A stretch of 64,000 bases of DNA from Microglena sp. YARC (Eukaryota; Chlorophyta; Chlorophyceae; Chlamydomonadales; Chlamydomonadaceae): NCBI GenBank assembly GCA_022414725.1, contig CM039462.1, forward strand, positions 59,430,001-59,494,000. Direction: 5' to 3'. Positions 19,171-29,506 of this stretch are shown in pieces. The translations under genes were made by a program, and so were the position numbers. Under the pieces are notes generated by a model, which saw nothing but the letters and a program-made list of their open reading frames with translations, was not told where the DNA came from and searched no databases. Position 1 is the first letter of the stretch, and the number at the start of each line of letters is the position of its first letter.

Positions 19171-19997
19171 ATGTCTCCACCTGTCTTGAAAACACAATTG
19201 TTGTACATATCAAGCACGTTTCGAACAAGTGGAACGCCTGACAATTTCACAACATCATTGCCTGCAGGAGTCCTGCAAAATCCCTATGGAGGGAGGACGA
19301 AAGTCACAGTTGCAGATTTCATCATCAACAGGTGTTTTTATTCGATTAGAGCAAGTAACAATGACTTTATTGTTAACAACAATGGTACCAAGACATCCAT
19401 CAGAATTCCAATTGGGAACTATACCCTTGATTCTTGGCTGACAGAATTGGGTGTGTTGCTTACGGGATGGACAATAACCCATAATGAAACAAACGGGCTT
19501 TGTATATTCAACCCTCCTGGGCCAGGGTATTCATTCGAATTCAAAGATAAAAGTAGTTATTTGTTTGGGTTTCTGCCTCACGAAACACCTGGTGGTGCTC
19601 CCATTGTTAGCTCCTTTCCATTGCGTTTAAATCTTGAAAGTTTCCTGACAATCCATCACAATTTACCCAAGGTAACTAACAGTGCTGTCAACAATTTTCG
19701 TCAAAACAATATGCAACAGAGTGATGTATTGATCCGCCTACCAGTTAATGTTGAAAGTTTTGCCAATATCATTTATCAGAATACAGCAGACGACTTTCTT
19801 TCTATACAAGCGCCTCACATGTGTCAGAATTGAGTTTGAGCATTAAAGATGAACATAAAGACTCTATAGGGCCTTTTCCCTACGACTGGAGCATCACTCT
19901 CAGAATAGATTATGAATCTGATACTGATCCTATGAATTCTATTTTATCAATTTTGAAATCCATAGACCAGAAATTGCTTTTACTTTCCATCAAATAA
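19171..19997 (+). pseudogene. mCP: penton (minor capsid) protein, frameshifted near the C terminus
   Basis: The protein shows the pattern of PLV/virophage minor capsid (penton) proteins: 'LLYISSTFRTSGTPDNFT' at the start, 'VADFIINRCFYSIRASNNDF', 'IPIGNYTLDSWLTELGVLL', 'YLFGFLPHET' and 'SDVLIRLPVNVESFANIIY'. These are hallmarks of the single jelly-roll vertex protein. The first frame stops at 19833. In another phase, sequence after about 19815 continues coding with 'DEHKDSIGPFPYDWSITLRI' and ends at a TAA at 19995-19997, as expected for the family's C terminus. One single-base shift near 19810-19820 therefore breaks the last ~58 codons. The fold call is confident; the exact shift site is not. 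Confidence 0.8.
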
Positions 19998-20014
19998 TAT
20001 CAAAGAGTATATTA

Positions 20015-20269
20015 ATGGGATTCTTTAATACTCTCAAATCTGGCGTTGGTAAGGCTGTAGGCACTTTCGGGAATGTGGTTAGGAAGGTAGCTGATTTCGG
20101 TGGAGGTGTAGCTCGGAAGGTGGGACAATTTGCGGGACCAGTGACCAATGCGGCAGCCTCCATTGCTGACTTGTTGGGACAGGGAGGGGTAGCCGCTGGG
20201 ATTCGATCAGTAGGAAGCGCGTGACAGGTAGGCCGAATAGCTCAAGGGTTAGCAAAAGTCATCAAGTAG
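20015..20269 (+). pseudogene. small Gly/Ala-rich amphipathic virion-type protein, premature TGA
   Basis: The first 69 codons encode a glycine-, alanine- and valine-rich chain ('GFFNTLKSGVGKAVGTFGNV', 'VARKVGQFAGPVTNAA'), which looks amphipathic and membrane-active, as in the small capsid-associated peptides of polintons and adenovirus-like particles (inference). A TGA at 20222-20224 is followed in the same frame by 14 more coding-like codons ('QVGRIAQGLAKVIK') and a TAG, so the TGA is probably a mutated CGA. 'AGAGTATATTA' precedes the start. It is the last gene of the right arm. Confidence 0.55.
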
Positions 20270-20602
20270 TGAGTAGCAGCAGCTCCCGCAGTCCCGTCAC
20301 GCTGTGATGAGTCGCGGGCTGAACGGGAACCTGGAGACAGTCGGGTCATGCCGCGGCTCCCGACTTCCTCTTGACTTCCTCGGCTTCGTCTCACTGCTGA
20401 ATCGGCAGACGGTTGCAGTTGGTTCCTGTCGGGGGAGAGTAGCTCAGGGGATCGGGAAAGTCATGATGTAAAATGTCGTATTTTGTCGTATTTTGTCGTA
20501 TTTTGTCGTGAAATATCATTCTTTTTCAATCGAATGTGGATAAGGTCCCACACAGAGTCCGGAGTCCATTCATTTTCTTTCTAGCAACTGCGACATTCTC
20601 AA
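20270..20602. other. right flank of the virus, no gene, short repeats
   Basis: A ~30-bp stretch around 20434-20464 ('GAGTAGCTCAGGGGATCGGG' onward) is a diverged second copy of the end of the preceding gene (20235-20266). It is followed by an 11-bp 'TGTCGTATTTT' unit repeated three times (about 20473-20506). The virus edge probably lies within this interval, but no terminal inverted repeat matching the left end was seen. Confidence 0.5.
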
Positions 20603-21250
20603 ATGGCACCAAGGACCCACAAATGCATCGCATACGATCCCTCTACAGAGAGACTTTGCCAGAAACAAATTGAAGTAGGAAGAGAGGATGCCACATGCGG
20701 AAGGCCATCATGCATCGTCACTGCTGCTAAGTATTGCTGCATTGGCATGACAACCAACTATCTCACGCTAGTCGCGGAACACACATTCATTGTCACTGCG
20801 CAACAGCGCGAGATGAACAAACAACTCATCGACATCATGTACAGACGTGATTTGGAGGCTGCGAGCAATGCACAGGTGCTGAGACACCGGGAGCTAATCG
20901 AGTAGGAGCTCGCAGAGGAGGCTGCGAATGCGAAGGATCTCAGCGAGTCAGATCTAGCAGCGATTAAAGTTGCGAACAAGGTAACTAGCATATCGATTCC
21001 TCTTTCTAGCTTGTTACAATTTGCCTAGCATTGCTTTGCTCATCGTAATTGCTTGCCATGTTCGCAGAAGAGGAACGACGCGAAGAATGCGTCAGCTAAA
21101 AAGCCCAAGCCACAGGACTTGTTCGCCTCCCAACCAGAAGAGGAGGATGAGGTCAGCTTCGGTGTGTCGACCCCCATGGGCGACCTCACGCTTGGCGGAA
21201 GATTAGTTGAGAATGCTATGTTCCAGAGCGCGGCAGAGAGGAATGCCTAG
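20603..21250 (+). pseudogene. two-exon gene with Cys-rich N terminus, in-frame TAG
   Basis: Exon 1 (20603-20980) encodes a short Cys/His-bearing N-terminal region ('LCQKQIEVGREDATCGRPSC') and a charged helix. Exon 2 (21068-21250) encodes a Lys-rich segment and the acidic 'ASQPEEEDEVSFGVSTPMGD'. The intron has a clear donor (AACAAG|GTAACT) and acceptor (TTCGCAG|AAG) and keeps frame. A TAG at 20903-20905 interrupts exon 1 where coding character continues on both sides (ELIE stop ELAEEAA), so the locus is either a young pseudogene or a polymorphic null. The spliced product would be about 185 aa. I do not recognise the family; the cysteines could bind zinc. Confidence 0.5.
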
Positions 21251-22611
21251 AAGTTAACTAGCTTTTGTAACGCTGTTTGATGCGCACTAGCTTTGTAACG
21301 CTGATTCGCTCCAGATTTTCCCTGTCCCACATTGCCCCACTGTCCCCCGAATCTTAGGCGAATTGTTGGTACTGCATGATCATTTGAGAGAATATCGACA
21401 GAACGCCCACAAAAAACAAATAGCCCGGGCCATCGCTAGACAGCCGCGGAATTTACCTACCCTTCTTTTGCATTTTTCGGAATTTTCTATATACTCGGGA
21501 AAGATGCCGTCGTGCCGCTAGTGCCATACTTACTGATGTCTTGGTCCCCACCATAACAGGAGCTTTGCTTCCATACCGAAGCTGGTGTTGTCTTCAAATC
21601 TTTCTCATGGCTCTATTTTCATAATCGATCCTAATATCTTGAACGCCCTGGGCCGTGCTGGTCTGAATCCCGTTCCTGGATTTGCACACACACGTCTATT
21701 GGTTCCAGCGCTCGCTTTCTTTGTCTCCCTCTGTGCGATGAAATTTCAACGCCTGGGCATCACGCACGAAAATGCGACAGCTCTGGGAGCCACTGCGGTC
21801 AACCTCGCTGCTAATGACCAGCAAGCTTTTAAAGGTCAGCAACAACGTGAAGCACCTAAAGCAGCACTCTTACACCACGATTCGCGCACATAGGGAGATC
21901 AGTAGTTGGTAGTAATAGTAGCCCTTACAGTTTGACATGAGGTATTGCCGTGGAAGGTTCCTTTGGGAATATCCCTAGAAAAGGTACAACTGGGAATATC
22001 CAATTGGAAAATTCGATAGGGATATTCGATTAGGAATATCCGATAAAAAGACACCTCGAATCTGTGCCCATCGAACCCTGAGTATACCCTAACTCAGATT
22101 CCTTCCGCCAACATTGCTCTTCTTCAGCGAAGCTGCAGCTGAAGATTCGGGCCATGGGACTTTCAGCGTGCAGGAGACACGGGCATGCCGTTGGTACGAC
22201 GGGCTCACTGCTCTAGTATTTAATTTTGACTGGCCATAATCCCGGACAGTCGGACCTTCGAATACCGGACATTCTTCAAAATCTTCGACCTCGTCCAAAC
22301 GCCCTGGGCGCCATCGAATACGCTCAGCATTCATATTTAAACCTTTTCAAAGCCTTCTCAGCAATGGAGGAAGGTGCAGACAGCTACACGCACGTTTCTG
22401 CTCCACTCTCGGCTTTCTCTTGGGCACAAGCAAGTAAGCAACTGGCCGCGCGGCGTTGTCCAGGTTGGTTAGCGCATCCATTTGCCTTCGTTCCTTGCGT
22501 TCTGAGGATAGGGATTCGCGCGTTAGGCAACCCTCGGCTCGGGTTTGATATAGATATAGATATCGAAGCTGATATCGTAAGCCTTCCAGTGCTCCTGGCA
22601 TCTTTGGGTTT
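21251..22611. other. no supported gene
   Basis: One 102-codon open frame (21585-21893, plus) has no recognisable domain and a random-looking composition. Around 21950-22050 the motif 'GGAATATCC' and relatives recur. Other open frames here appear to be chance. Confidence 0.35.
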
Positions 22612-22676
22612 GGACCAGTGGCAGTCTCAAGGGGCTGCCTAGAAGCTGGTGCTGGTAGCCGAAAAGAAAAATAGTG
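22612..22676 (+). repeat. hAT-like MITE family, right-end fragment
   Basis: The sequence 'GGCTGCCTAGAAGCTGGTGC' followed by 'TAGCCGAAAAGAAAAATAGT' matches the right terminus of the MITE family found intact at 28513, 49267 and 51748. The left half is missing. Confidence 0.6.
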
Positions 22677-22759
22677 CTAACACCAGGGGGTATACTAGCA
22701 TGTCGTACGGTATTCTTCGGTCCATATATACAACATGCATGCCCCCTGTCTTCTCTGCC

Positions 22760-22822
22760 CACACACACACACACACACACCATCCACACATATACATAAA
22801 CTCACACACACACACACATGAT
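22760..22822. repeat. CA/TG microsatellite
   Basis: Two (AC)n tracts are interrupted by 'CATCCACACATATACATAAA'. There is no gene. Confidence 0.9.
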
Positions 22823-23449
22823 AGTTAGGTGAATATGCATGTATACCGGTATATGCATGTGTAGTGTATGCGTTTCCAGATGGAAGAGCGTGACGCCCAC
22901 CAAATTGTCTGTATGCGGGAGGTGAGGACTTCATCAGCCAGGACGATGCCTGACCAACGATACCAACTGCTAAGAGCGTTTTGGATGTGTTGATGGGCAG
23001 TGAGTTGAAAGGGGCAGATAAGTTGGCTTCCGCCATGGTGATTAAGAAAGGGGCTGTGTTACACAATACATATGTGAACGCTATTATAGCTGATGCAGTG
23101 CTCCAATATGCATACCGCAGTGATCCCCTTATCTCCCCATGAAACTTATGCGGCATGCTCTCTACCATACTCTGACAAACACCCAGATTATATGAACCTT
23201 TGATCCCAATAGTTGTACGCTTAGGAACGCACCATGATTCGTAGCCGTATCTGCTTTGATTTCCTACACCCAGCCTCTAGGAAATCATTCTACATTTGTT
23301 TATTTGTTTGCTCTGGTGTGCACTATTTAAGTGTCTTGGAATGCTCTTGGGGAAGAGGCGCTCCCAGCTTGAGGTGTCCCATTTCTGATTATACTTTCGC
23401 ACCGCCTCAGCCTTCACGTAGGAAGCAAAGTGTTCCAACAAGTCCTTGT

Positions 23450-24000
23450 CCTCACCCTAGTGGTAAGTTGGGTCAGATCACCAGCAGCCTTCAAGGCACG
23501 TTTAGAGGTCCAGTTATTGACTGCTCCATGCTCGAACTTTCTTTTCCAAAGACGAATTCATGTCCAACAGCTTTGGCAAGAAGAAGGAGTTAAAGAAGTG
23601 GAAGCGTGGAAAGTTCTGTGTTCGTGTGTCGCGCTCCTGCATGAATATATAAGTGCTTATCAGTTGCACGTGCAAGATGCATTTAGAAGCCTAGGTAGGT
23701 GAACGTAACCAAATTATATTTTAACGTTACCTAAGAACTAAGGGTGCGCACCTGTATGAGGATGAAGTAGAAGTCGATGACCTCGTCGTTCGACCACTTT
23801 CCTATCCCCAAGCACCTAAGGCCGCTTCTTTTGATGTAGAATGTTGCATGCCGAATGAACACCTCAGTGTCAACACCGTGGACGCTCATGATGCCTTCCC
23901 ATGCATGAAGCTCGTTCTCGGGAAGGGATTCCAAAGACCTGGGACAGCGGGCATTTTTTTGTTTGGCTGGCACGAATGGTTTGGTTGGCCAACATGGAAT
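23450..24000 (-). pseudogene. Ulp1/SENP-type SUMO protease (C48) fragment, two exons
   Basis: Exon A (24000 down to 23752; acceptor TTCTGCAG, donor CAG|GTGCGC) encodes 'LGIGKWSNDEVIDFYFILIQ'. Exon B (from 23636; acceptor CATGCAG) continues with 'ERDTRTQNFPRFHFFNSFFL' and 'PKLL'. Joined in frame, this is the opening of the Ulp1 cysteine-protease domain (W-L-N-D-E-V-I-N-F-Y; F-F-N-S-F-F-Y-K-L), which removes SUMO from proteins and is also carried by many DNA transposons. The frame shifts near 23550, after which 'NWTSKRALKAAG' resembles the next helix. The His-Asp-Cys catalytic part is not found downstream, so the copy is incomplete. Confidence 0.6.
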
Positions 24001-24149
24001 CTGCAGAAGTGTTGGTTTGTGTGACGGCTATATTTGTGAGATGGCAAGTTATCAGGAGCGGACGATCGAAAGGAGCAGAAATATCACCAGTCCTCAGCTT
24101 GTGAATCTGTGGAGTGGCTTGTGGATTGTGTGGAGTTACTCATGGATGG

Positions 24150-24350
24150 AGGTTGGCCTGCATTGACTGCTGCCTGCAGTAGTGCTTCTTCCCGCATTGC
24201 TGCTTCTAGGAGTGTTGCTTTCAGTAGTGGTGGATACCACACCGACAGCAAAAACATCGCTTTTGCCGCTTCTGCCTCTACTATTGTTGCTGTTGCTATT
24301 GTTGCTGCTGCTGCTATTGCTACTGCTGTCACCTCTGCTGCTGCTGTTGG
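24150..24350. repeat. (GCT/GTT)n trinucleotide-rich tract
   Basis: Imperfect CTG/TTG-type triplets run across about 200 bp. On the minus strand they give an Ala/Thr-rich frame (24084-24401) that could be a low-complexity exon of the neighbouring minus-strand gene, but nothing but composition supports that. Confidence 0.5.
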
Positions 24351-24546
24351 TTGTTGTGATAAAACGTTTGCCTCATCGCAAAACAACTGCTGTAAAGGCA
24401 AAAGGTCGTCAGAATCTGAATATGACTAGTAGCCACCATCGTCTGGCTGAGGTCTAGAAAGTTGCACGAAGTAGCTGTTCCGCCGCACTGCACCCCTAGG
24501 CTGGATTACAGGGTCCCTACGCCGGCGGTCAGTATAATCCCCTACC

Positions 24547-24947
24547 CTAGTCCGCATTTGGCTTCGCCCTCCTCAGAGTCCCTTCTGTGTATTCCTTGCA
24601 TGAAGCATTTGCAGCGGCGTTTTTTACCATAGTGACATTAAGTCCTTCCATTGCCCTTTCCACATCAAGGTCAGAATCGAGGCTTCCGAACATCTTTGTG
24701 GTAATAGTAAAGGTCAACACCCATACAATTGTGTACGACCTCACTCTACGGATTGGTTCCATTGACCTTTGACACTTGACGACATTGTCCAGGTATTCCC
24801 CCAAGGACTCTTGTACCGTGCGCAGCTCATTAGGGAACTGTGTAATCACCGAAGCCCTTGTTGTCTTTGTCCTGTTGGTGATGTTGCTGTCTCGCAAGAC
24901 CTGGTCCAACTCGAGTCCGGTTTGCAGCATCTTCAAATCGACCTGCA
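24547..24947 (-). CDS. candidate exon of an unrecognised gene
   Basis: A ~133-codon minus-strand frame follows a strong acceptor (a T-rich tract then GTATGCAG at 24948). It has balanced protein-like composition, including 'VDLKMLQTGLELDQVLRDSN' and 'FPNELRTVQESLGEYLDNVV'. It could be an upstream exon of the Ulp1-like locus. No family was recognised and the 3' boundary is uncertain. Confidence 0.35.
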
Positions 24948-25023
24948 TACACAAAAATAATAAATTTCATTTACTCTTTTGAAGGAAATTCAGAAGATCC
25001 ACATGCACCACATTAAGATTTCG

Positions 25024-26890
25024 TAATTACATTACATTACATTACATGTTAAAGTCTACTTGACACCGCGAGGGTGTATGAGACTCTGTGCTTTAAACAA
25101 AAAGAAAAAGCACCCACAAAGCAAAAAACCCCATTACATCAGGGGTGTGTCGAGGACAAACAAACCAAACTCCCAACCACCGTTTTGGTGGCGTAGGTAT
25201 TAAACCCCTTAGAGCAGGACCCAGATCTCAACCACTTACAGTGGCGGAGGTAAGAAGCTAACAAATGAGAAGTCTCAAGAAGAAAAAAAAGGGATAATAA
25301 ATTACGGTGCCACTAAGCAGTCCAGGGCTTCCTGTCTTGCTCTTCTACAAGTAGAAAGATAGTCGGCTAGGTTGCTCCAAAAAGACTTAGTGCCATTTCC
25401 ATTCATAAAGGTTCTGAATGTGGAATCGCAGAATTCCACATTCCATACGGTCAGTATCCTCATGGACATGCCTATAAATATCTGTAAACAGATTCTGGTA
25501 GCGGAGGCGAATATCATTATAAAAAGGGCACTCAAACATATGCATTTCATCCTCAGTTTTTTGGAACCCACACATTTGACAGTGTCTCATTGAGCGAGGG
25601 ATGTGTGCTCTATCCACCACCCTCATTCTTTCTGTGTTCAGCCAATGGGAACCCATTCTAAACTGTGCTATAGAACGAATCTGATCCTGCTTATGTAAGG
25701 CGGATGTAAAGGGAATCAAGCCATTCTCATCATTGCTGTTGGCTGCGAACCATTTTTGGTATCGGAGGCGTTTAAAGCCAACCCTTCTCTCATCAGGGAT
25801 GTCTCTAACTGCATTGGTGTCACTTGGGTACTTAAACCTCCATGACTCAAAAACTTCAGACATAATACCTTCGACATCGACAGCCTCCAAAATGTTGATG
25901 TTTTTACTGGATCCTAGCTTGTGGAGAGCACAACGCAAGTCATGAACCCAGCCAGTGTTGGAGTCAAAAGATTCCTCAAGAGCCATTCTAATGAGATCCT
26001 CAGGTTCTTTATGTATGGTCTTGTTCCAGAAGCGCAAAGCTTGTTTAAGCCAAGCAAAACACAACGGGGTTCTACCCAGCTCTTCCATGATAATATTAGA
26101 TGTAGTAGATTGGCAAACACCCAACATTTGTTTAAGTATACCTCTATGCCATTTCTCACAAGCATGGTCATTTGAGATAAGTGTGTTGTTCAGAATAGAA
26201 GGAGCCCACACCTCACAGCCAAAATTCAGGATAGGTTGTACAAGAGAATCAAACAGGTGGGTGAGAATATCAATATTGTATATCTCCATAGTATGGCATC
26301 GCCTACGAAGCATGTGGTGTGCCTTTTGGGCCTTAGTGAGCATCCTAGAAAAAGCAGCTTTTGCACGATTGCTTGAGTCACCATCCACAAAGAGGGATCC
26401 CAAGTAGATAAAAGATAACTTTGTAGAAAGTTGTGCTCCATCATAGACAAATTTGTAATCAGGATCCATGCGGGCCTCATCACAGAAATGTTTGTTGAAA
26501 ACGACAATATCAGTTTTCTTTATATTCACAGCCATCTTAGTAGCCTCGCAGAAATCTCTCAGGCAGTCAAGCATCGCTTGCATATCTGCCGGGGATTCTG
26601 CCATTATAGCTAGGTCATCAGCATAAAGTAACAGTTGCAGAATCTTTCCCCTAAGCTCAGCCCCTACATTTGGGAGCTTGGATTGGAGGAACGATTCAAT
26701 TCTATCAATGAACAGACCGAATAGGAGTGGGGATAGGGGGTCTCCTTGTTTAACTCCTACAAGGGATGGAAAGCAGGATCCAATGTCCCCATGTAGGCGA
26801 ACTTGGAAAACAACATGATTATACATGGACTTCAGAATACTGAGATAGGGGTCCTTGACTCCTAGCCTTGCTAAGCAATCCCATAATGCA
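25024..26890 (-). mobile_element. 5'-truncated LINE (non-LTR retrotransposon), copy 1
   Basis: The insertion runs from a (TAATG)n-type 3' tail at 25024-25050 through a 3' UTR to a coding region that starts abruptly inside the RT domain. It is almost base-for-base identical to the longer opposite-strand copy at 35787-39480. At the truncation point a 12-13 bp motif 'CATAATGCAATCC' is repeated, a common by-product of target-primed reverse transcription. It lies between candidate exons of a minus-strand locus. Confidence 0.9.
25387..26885 (-). pseudogene. LINE reverse transcriptase, 5'-truncated but open to its C terminus
   Basis: The frame begins at 'WDCLARLGVKDPYLSILKSM' (RT thumb-side of motif A) and holds 'GVKQGDPLSPLLFGLFID' (motif B), the catalytic 'LLLYADDLAIMAES' (motif C) and the downstream 'CQMCGFQKTEDEMHMFECPF' zinc-knuckle-like segment with C-C-H-C spacing. 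It ends at an unbroken terminus 'NLYEWKWH'. Motif A (FVDFKKAYD) and the endonuclease are missing. Unlike the other copy, its T-run after 'FECPF' is in frame, so it preserves the original C terminus. Confidence 0.88.
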
Positions 26891-27030
26891 ATCCCATAAT
26901 GCAATCCCGTAATGTAATGTATTGCGCCGTGTCCCCACCAACCCTTGTTTGCAACCCCCAAACTGTGGACGATTGTGGAATTGTGGACCTACCCCAATGG
27001 AAGACGCTTCCATGTTGAAGTTTACTCACC

Positions 27031-27238
27031 CAACCTTCTGACCAAGTACCTTATGAATGAGCTCAACCCCACGATTAGAAAACGATGGGAAGTTGTGACG
27101 CTTGACATGGTGGACTGGGTGATTTCTAGCATTCAGTCTGATGATGTAGGTGAGCTCCATCATCACTGCTGGATGGTAGCCAGTCTTCCTTTGTTGCCCA
27201 AACATGCTGATCAGGCGGGGAAGGTACACATGGGCACA
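27031..27238 (-). CDS. candidate internal exon, unrecognised
   Basis: On the minus strand an acceptor (CAACAG) precedes 'VYLPRLISMFGQQRKTGYHP' and a codon stretch ending 'ELIHKVLGQKVG', next to a good donor (GG|GTGAGT at 27030). A second short coding-like piece (26940-27013) follows, then the LINE. Together with 24547-24947 and the Ulp1 fragment, this suggests one minus-strand locus interrupted by the LINE. Confidence 0.35.
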
Positions 27239-27259
27239 CTGTTGAAACGCATGTAACAT

Positions 27260-28512
27260 AAGTTAAAACATATTGCACTGTCATTGACACTAACACAAAA
27301 CATCCCCCTGTTCACAGATCTCCTGGATACAGCCCGTCAAACTCATGTTGCACTTTTCCGACTGGTGCAATAGTTAGCGGCTGTCATAGGTCGAATAATA
27401 GCCCCACTTATTCTACCATAGTAACAGAATGTGGCTGTAACGGGACGGATCAGAGGTCTGTTCCGGGTCGCGTTGCGCTCCGAACTTGGTTGTGATTCTC
27501 TTGCTTCTCGTGGACGATGGGGCAGGGGCACGGTAGGAAGCGGCACAGTTGTTAGACAGATGGCACAACGATCGGTGTTGAGATAAGAGCAAGCCTAACT
27601 TGCGGGAGCTAAGTATCCAACAGAGATGGCGGCCTCGGGGCCTGCCTGTACTACTATTAAAGGGGCGCTAGCTGGCTGGCGGTACCAGCCGCTAGCTGTC
27701 CTGCGGTCCAGGGTCACAGGCCCGGTCGGACTTCATACATACAGGGTCAGCATGGTACACCAGATAATATGTACCATAGCACTTGGAGAGTCGTGTAACT
27801 TCTGGAAGGCGCTGGTGCGGCGAGTAACTGTAATTATGAGTAATTGCCCACCATAGTCCTTCCCGAATTTGTGACAGAAGGTATACGTTCGCGCATCGGA
27901 TTCTAACATCTTCCCGGTTGAGTCAAGTATAGCCCGATCCGCCGAGTTGAGCTGTTACAGAGTTCCAGGTTGCGGTCTTATTATGTAAAATTATAGTGAA
28001 AAGGCATTGCTTGTAATTGGAAATGGGTGAGCGGTATGGGGTTACCTTAAAATAATATGTAACAATTTAAGAATAATTGTTTACAAGGAGGATTTTTGGC
28101 TCGAGAGGTCTTCACCCTACACTTGCCCTAGACTCAAAGAATTAAATGTCCTGAGTCCGTGCTACCATACAGTGATAAGCATTAAGTGCTCCGTTAATTC
28201 GGTTGGATGACCATGGCAAGGCAAAACAGTATAAAACATACCGGTAGCATTGAATTGTTTCTTGAGCCTAGTTAACTCACACCAACTAAGGGGTAAATCT
28301 GATATTTGGATACACATGCTTTTGTTGCAGAATTTCATGCCATCCATGTAACCATGAGCATTTAGTCAAGCTCACATACAGTATAGTAGTATACATGAAT
28401 GGTTAGTTCTGGCCGGCTAGCTAGCTACCTGGTAGCTGGCGAACAACTATTGACGGCTGTTATCGGTCTGGCGCCATATGATGTGTAATAGTCTGAGCCA
28501 TGCCACCAAGTT
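27260..28512. other. no gene or clear repeat seen
   Basis: Open frames are short and have no protein-like character. No long repeats were noticed. Confidence 0.4.
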
Positions 28513-28714
28513 CATAGTTTTCCTTTTCGGCTATGGACAGCAGCTTCTAGGCAGCTCCCTGAGCCACACGCTGGGCTAATGCCCAAGATCTCAACATTGC
28601 TGGAAACATTATTCTTTCAGCTTCCAGATGCACTAGATTGCTGTGGTTTGGCAGGGTAACAATCCAGGGGAGCTGACTGGAAGCTGCTGCTGGTAGCTGA
28701 ACAGAGAAGCTGTG
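28513..28714 (+). repeat. hAT-like MITE, complete copy with 8-bp target duplication
   Basis: The ends are inverted copies: 'CTTTTCGGCTATGGACAGCA' and the reverse of 'GCTGCTGGTAGCTGAACAGA', each followed by the family core 'GCTTCTAGGCAGCTCCCTGA'. Flanking octamers ACCAAGTT (28505-28512) and ACCAACTT (28715-28722) match at 7 of 8 bases, the target-site length of hAT elements. It carries no coding capacity. Confidence 0.75.
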
Positions 28715-28943
28715 ACCAACTTCAAGTCCAAGGTCACAGTATATCACATATTATAGCCTAATCCCCCAGCCACCTACCAAAATCACTACCTGGGCCCCAC
28801 TCTTGGAAGTGATCCCAAATCTGTGAAAGCTACCAGAAGTCCCCCTTTCTGAAACAAAAAAGCTCTGGTCACAACATGCAGTCAAGGTCACGGTATATTG
28901 TTCGCTTTGGCCGCTCATGGTAGCTTGGCGTTTGTAATATCGA

Positions 28944-29062
28944 GCTTGGGGCCCCCGTCGACAAATAATTCCGAGTTCAGTTCATCAGTGCCTTTTAGAC
29001 CCTCCTAATTCCAAGGTTGGGCAAGTGCCTTTAGCCTATTTGGCTACCCCTGTATTGTAACA
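28944..29062 (+). repeat. dispersed repeat family C, copy 1
   Basis: It starts near 'GGGGCCCCCGTCGACAA', contains 'GTTCAGTTCATCAGT' and 'GGTTGGGCAAGTGCC', and ends in 'AGCCTATTTGGCTACCCCTG'. The same module occurs at 31562-31700 and, inverted, at 43903-43990 and 45660-45815. Confidence 0.7.
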
Positions 29063-29306
29063 AACAAGCAAACAGTCTAAGCCATGCGCCTGTGAGAGGA
29101 ATGCATCTAATATACAGAGCATGCAGTCAAGGTCACCCTTTTCTGCTCCCCTGCAGCACCCCTCTCACCCAGAATGCACCCTATGAAGCCAAATAAATGG
29201 GTACCAAAGACCCCCCAAATTAGCTGTCACATCTTATAGCCTAACCCACGCTTCCAGGTTTTTCTTCAAGTTGCTACTTGTAGCACAAGTCTGCCCAAGT
29301 GCTAAA

Positions 29307-29506
29307 TTATGTAGGGACCGGCATAGCATATGCTGTTGACTAAAAGTGAGTATGGTATCATATGACATCATACAAATTGAATCATATGATGTTGTATAAA
29401 AATGATAACTTTGGCTTAGTCAGACTGCCAACCTCATTTGGTATCATGCGATATGAAATGATGACATGCAATGATATCATATGATATCATGTTGCCGTTG
29501 CCTAAA
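29307..29506 (+). repeat. ATCATATGAT-rich palindromic repeat, copy 1
   Basis: The block opens with 'GTAGGGACCGGCAT' and is full of overlapping 'GATATCATATGAT' palindromes, with 'TTAGTCAGACTGCC' inside. An inverted copy with the same internal landmarks lies in a phosphomannomutase intron (47670-47822). It can fold into multiple hairpins and is probably a MITE. Confidence 0.7.

Larger units (their letters stand above)
8878..20290. mobile_element. endogenous polinton-like virus (PLV)
   Basis: About 11.4 kb of AT-richer, intronless, tightly packed sequence contrasts with the GC-rich, intron-bearing host genes. Genes lie in two diverging blocks meeting at 14254-14276: replication and fibre genes on the minus strand, capsid, ATPase and penton genes on the plus strand. 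This gene set (major capsid, penton, A32-like ATPase, polymerase-helicase, retroviral-type integrase remnant) is that of PLVs and related virophage/polinton elements. The integrase is cut off at the left edge and no terminal inverted repeats could be found, so the copy is incomplete. Frameshifts or stops affect at least four genes, while six or more frames remain open. Confidence 0.9.

Noticed and set aside
8893..20269. TAA read as glutamine in the virus
   Set aside because: Attractive because of the S74 motif. However, the intact capsid, ATPase and small genes and the host PMM gene end at TAA in the right place, so decay by C-to-T change is simpler. It is kept only as a testable alternative.
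8878..20600. Terminal inverted repeats of the virus
   Set aside because: None could be matched between the left border and 20270-20600. The left end appears truncated, so no repeat is claimed.
22226..22642. 138-codon plus-strand frame
   Set aside because: It has no recognisable domain, low-complexity 'DIDIDIEADI' and ends inside a MITE remnant, so it is probably chance.
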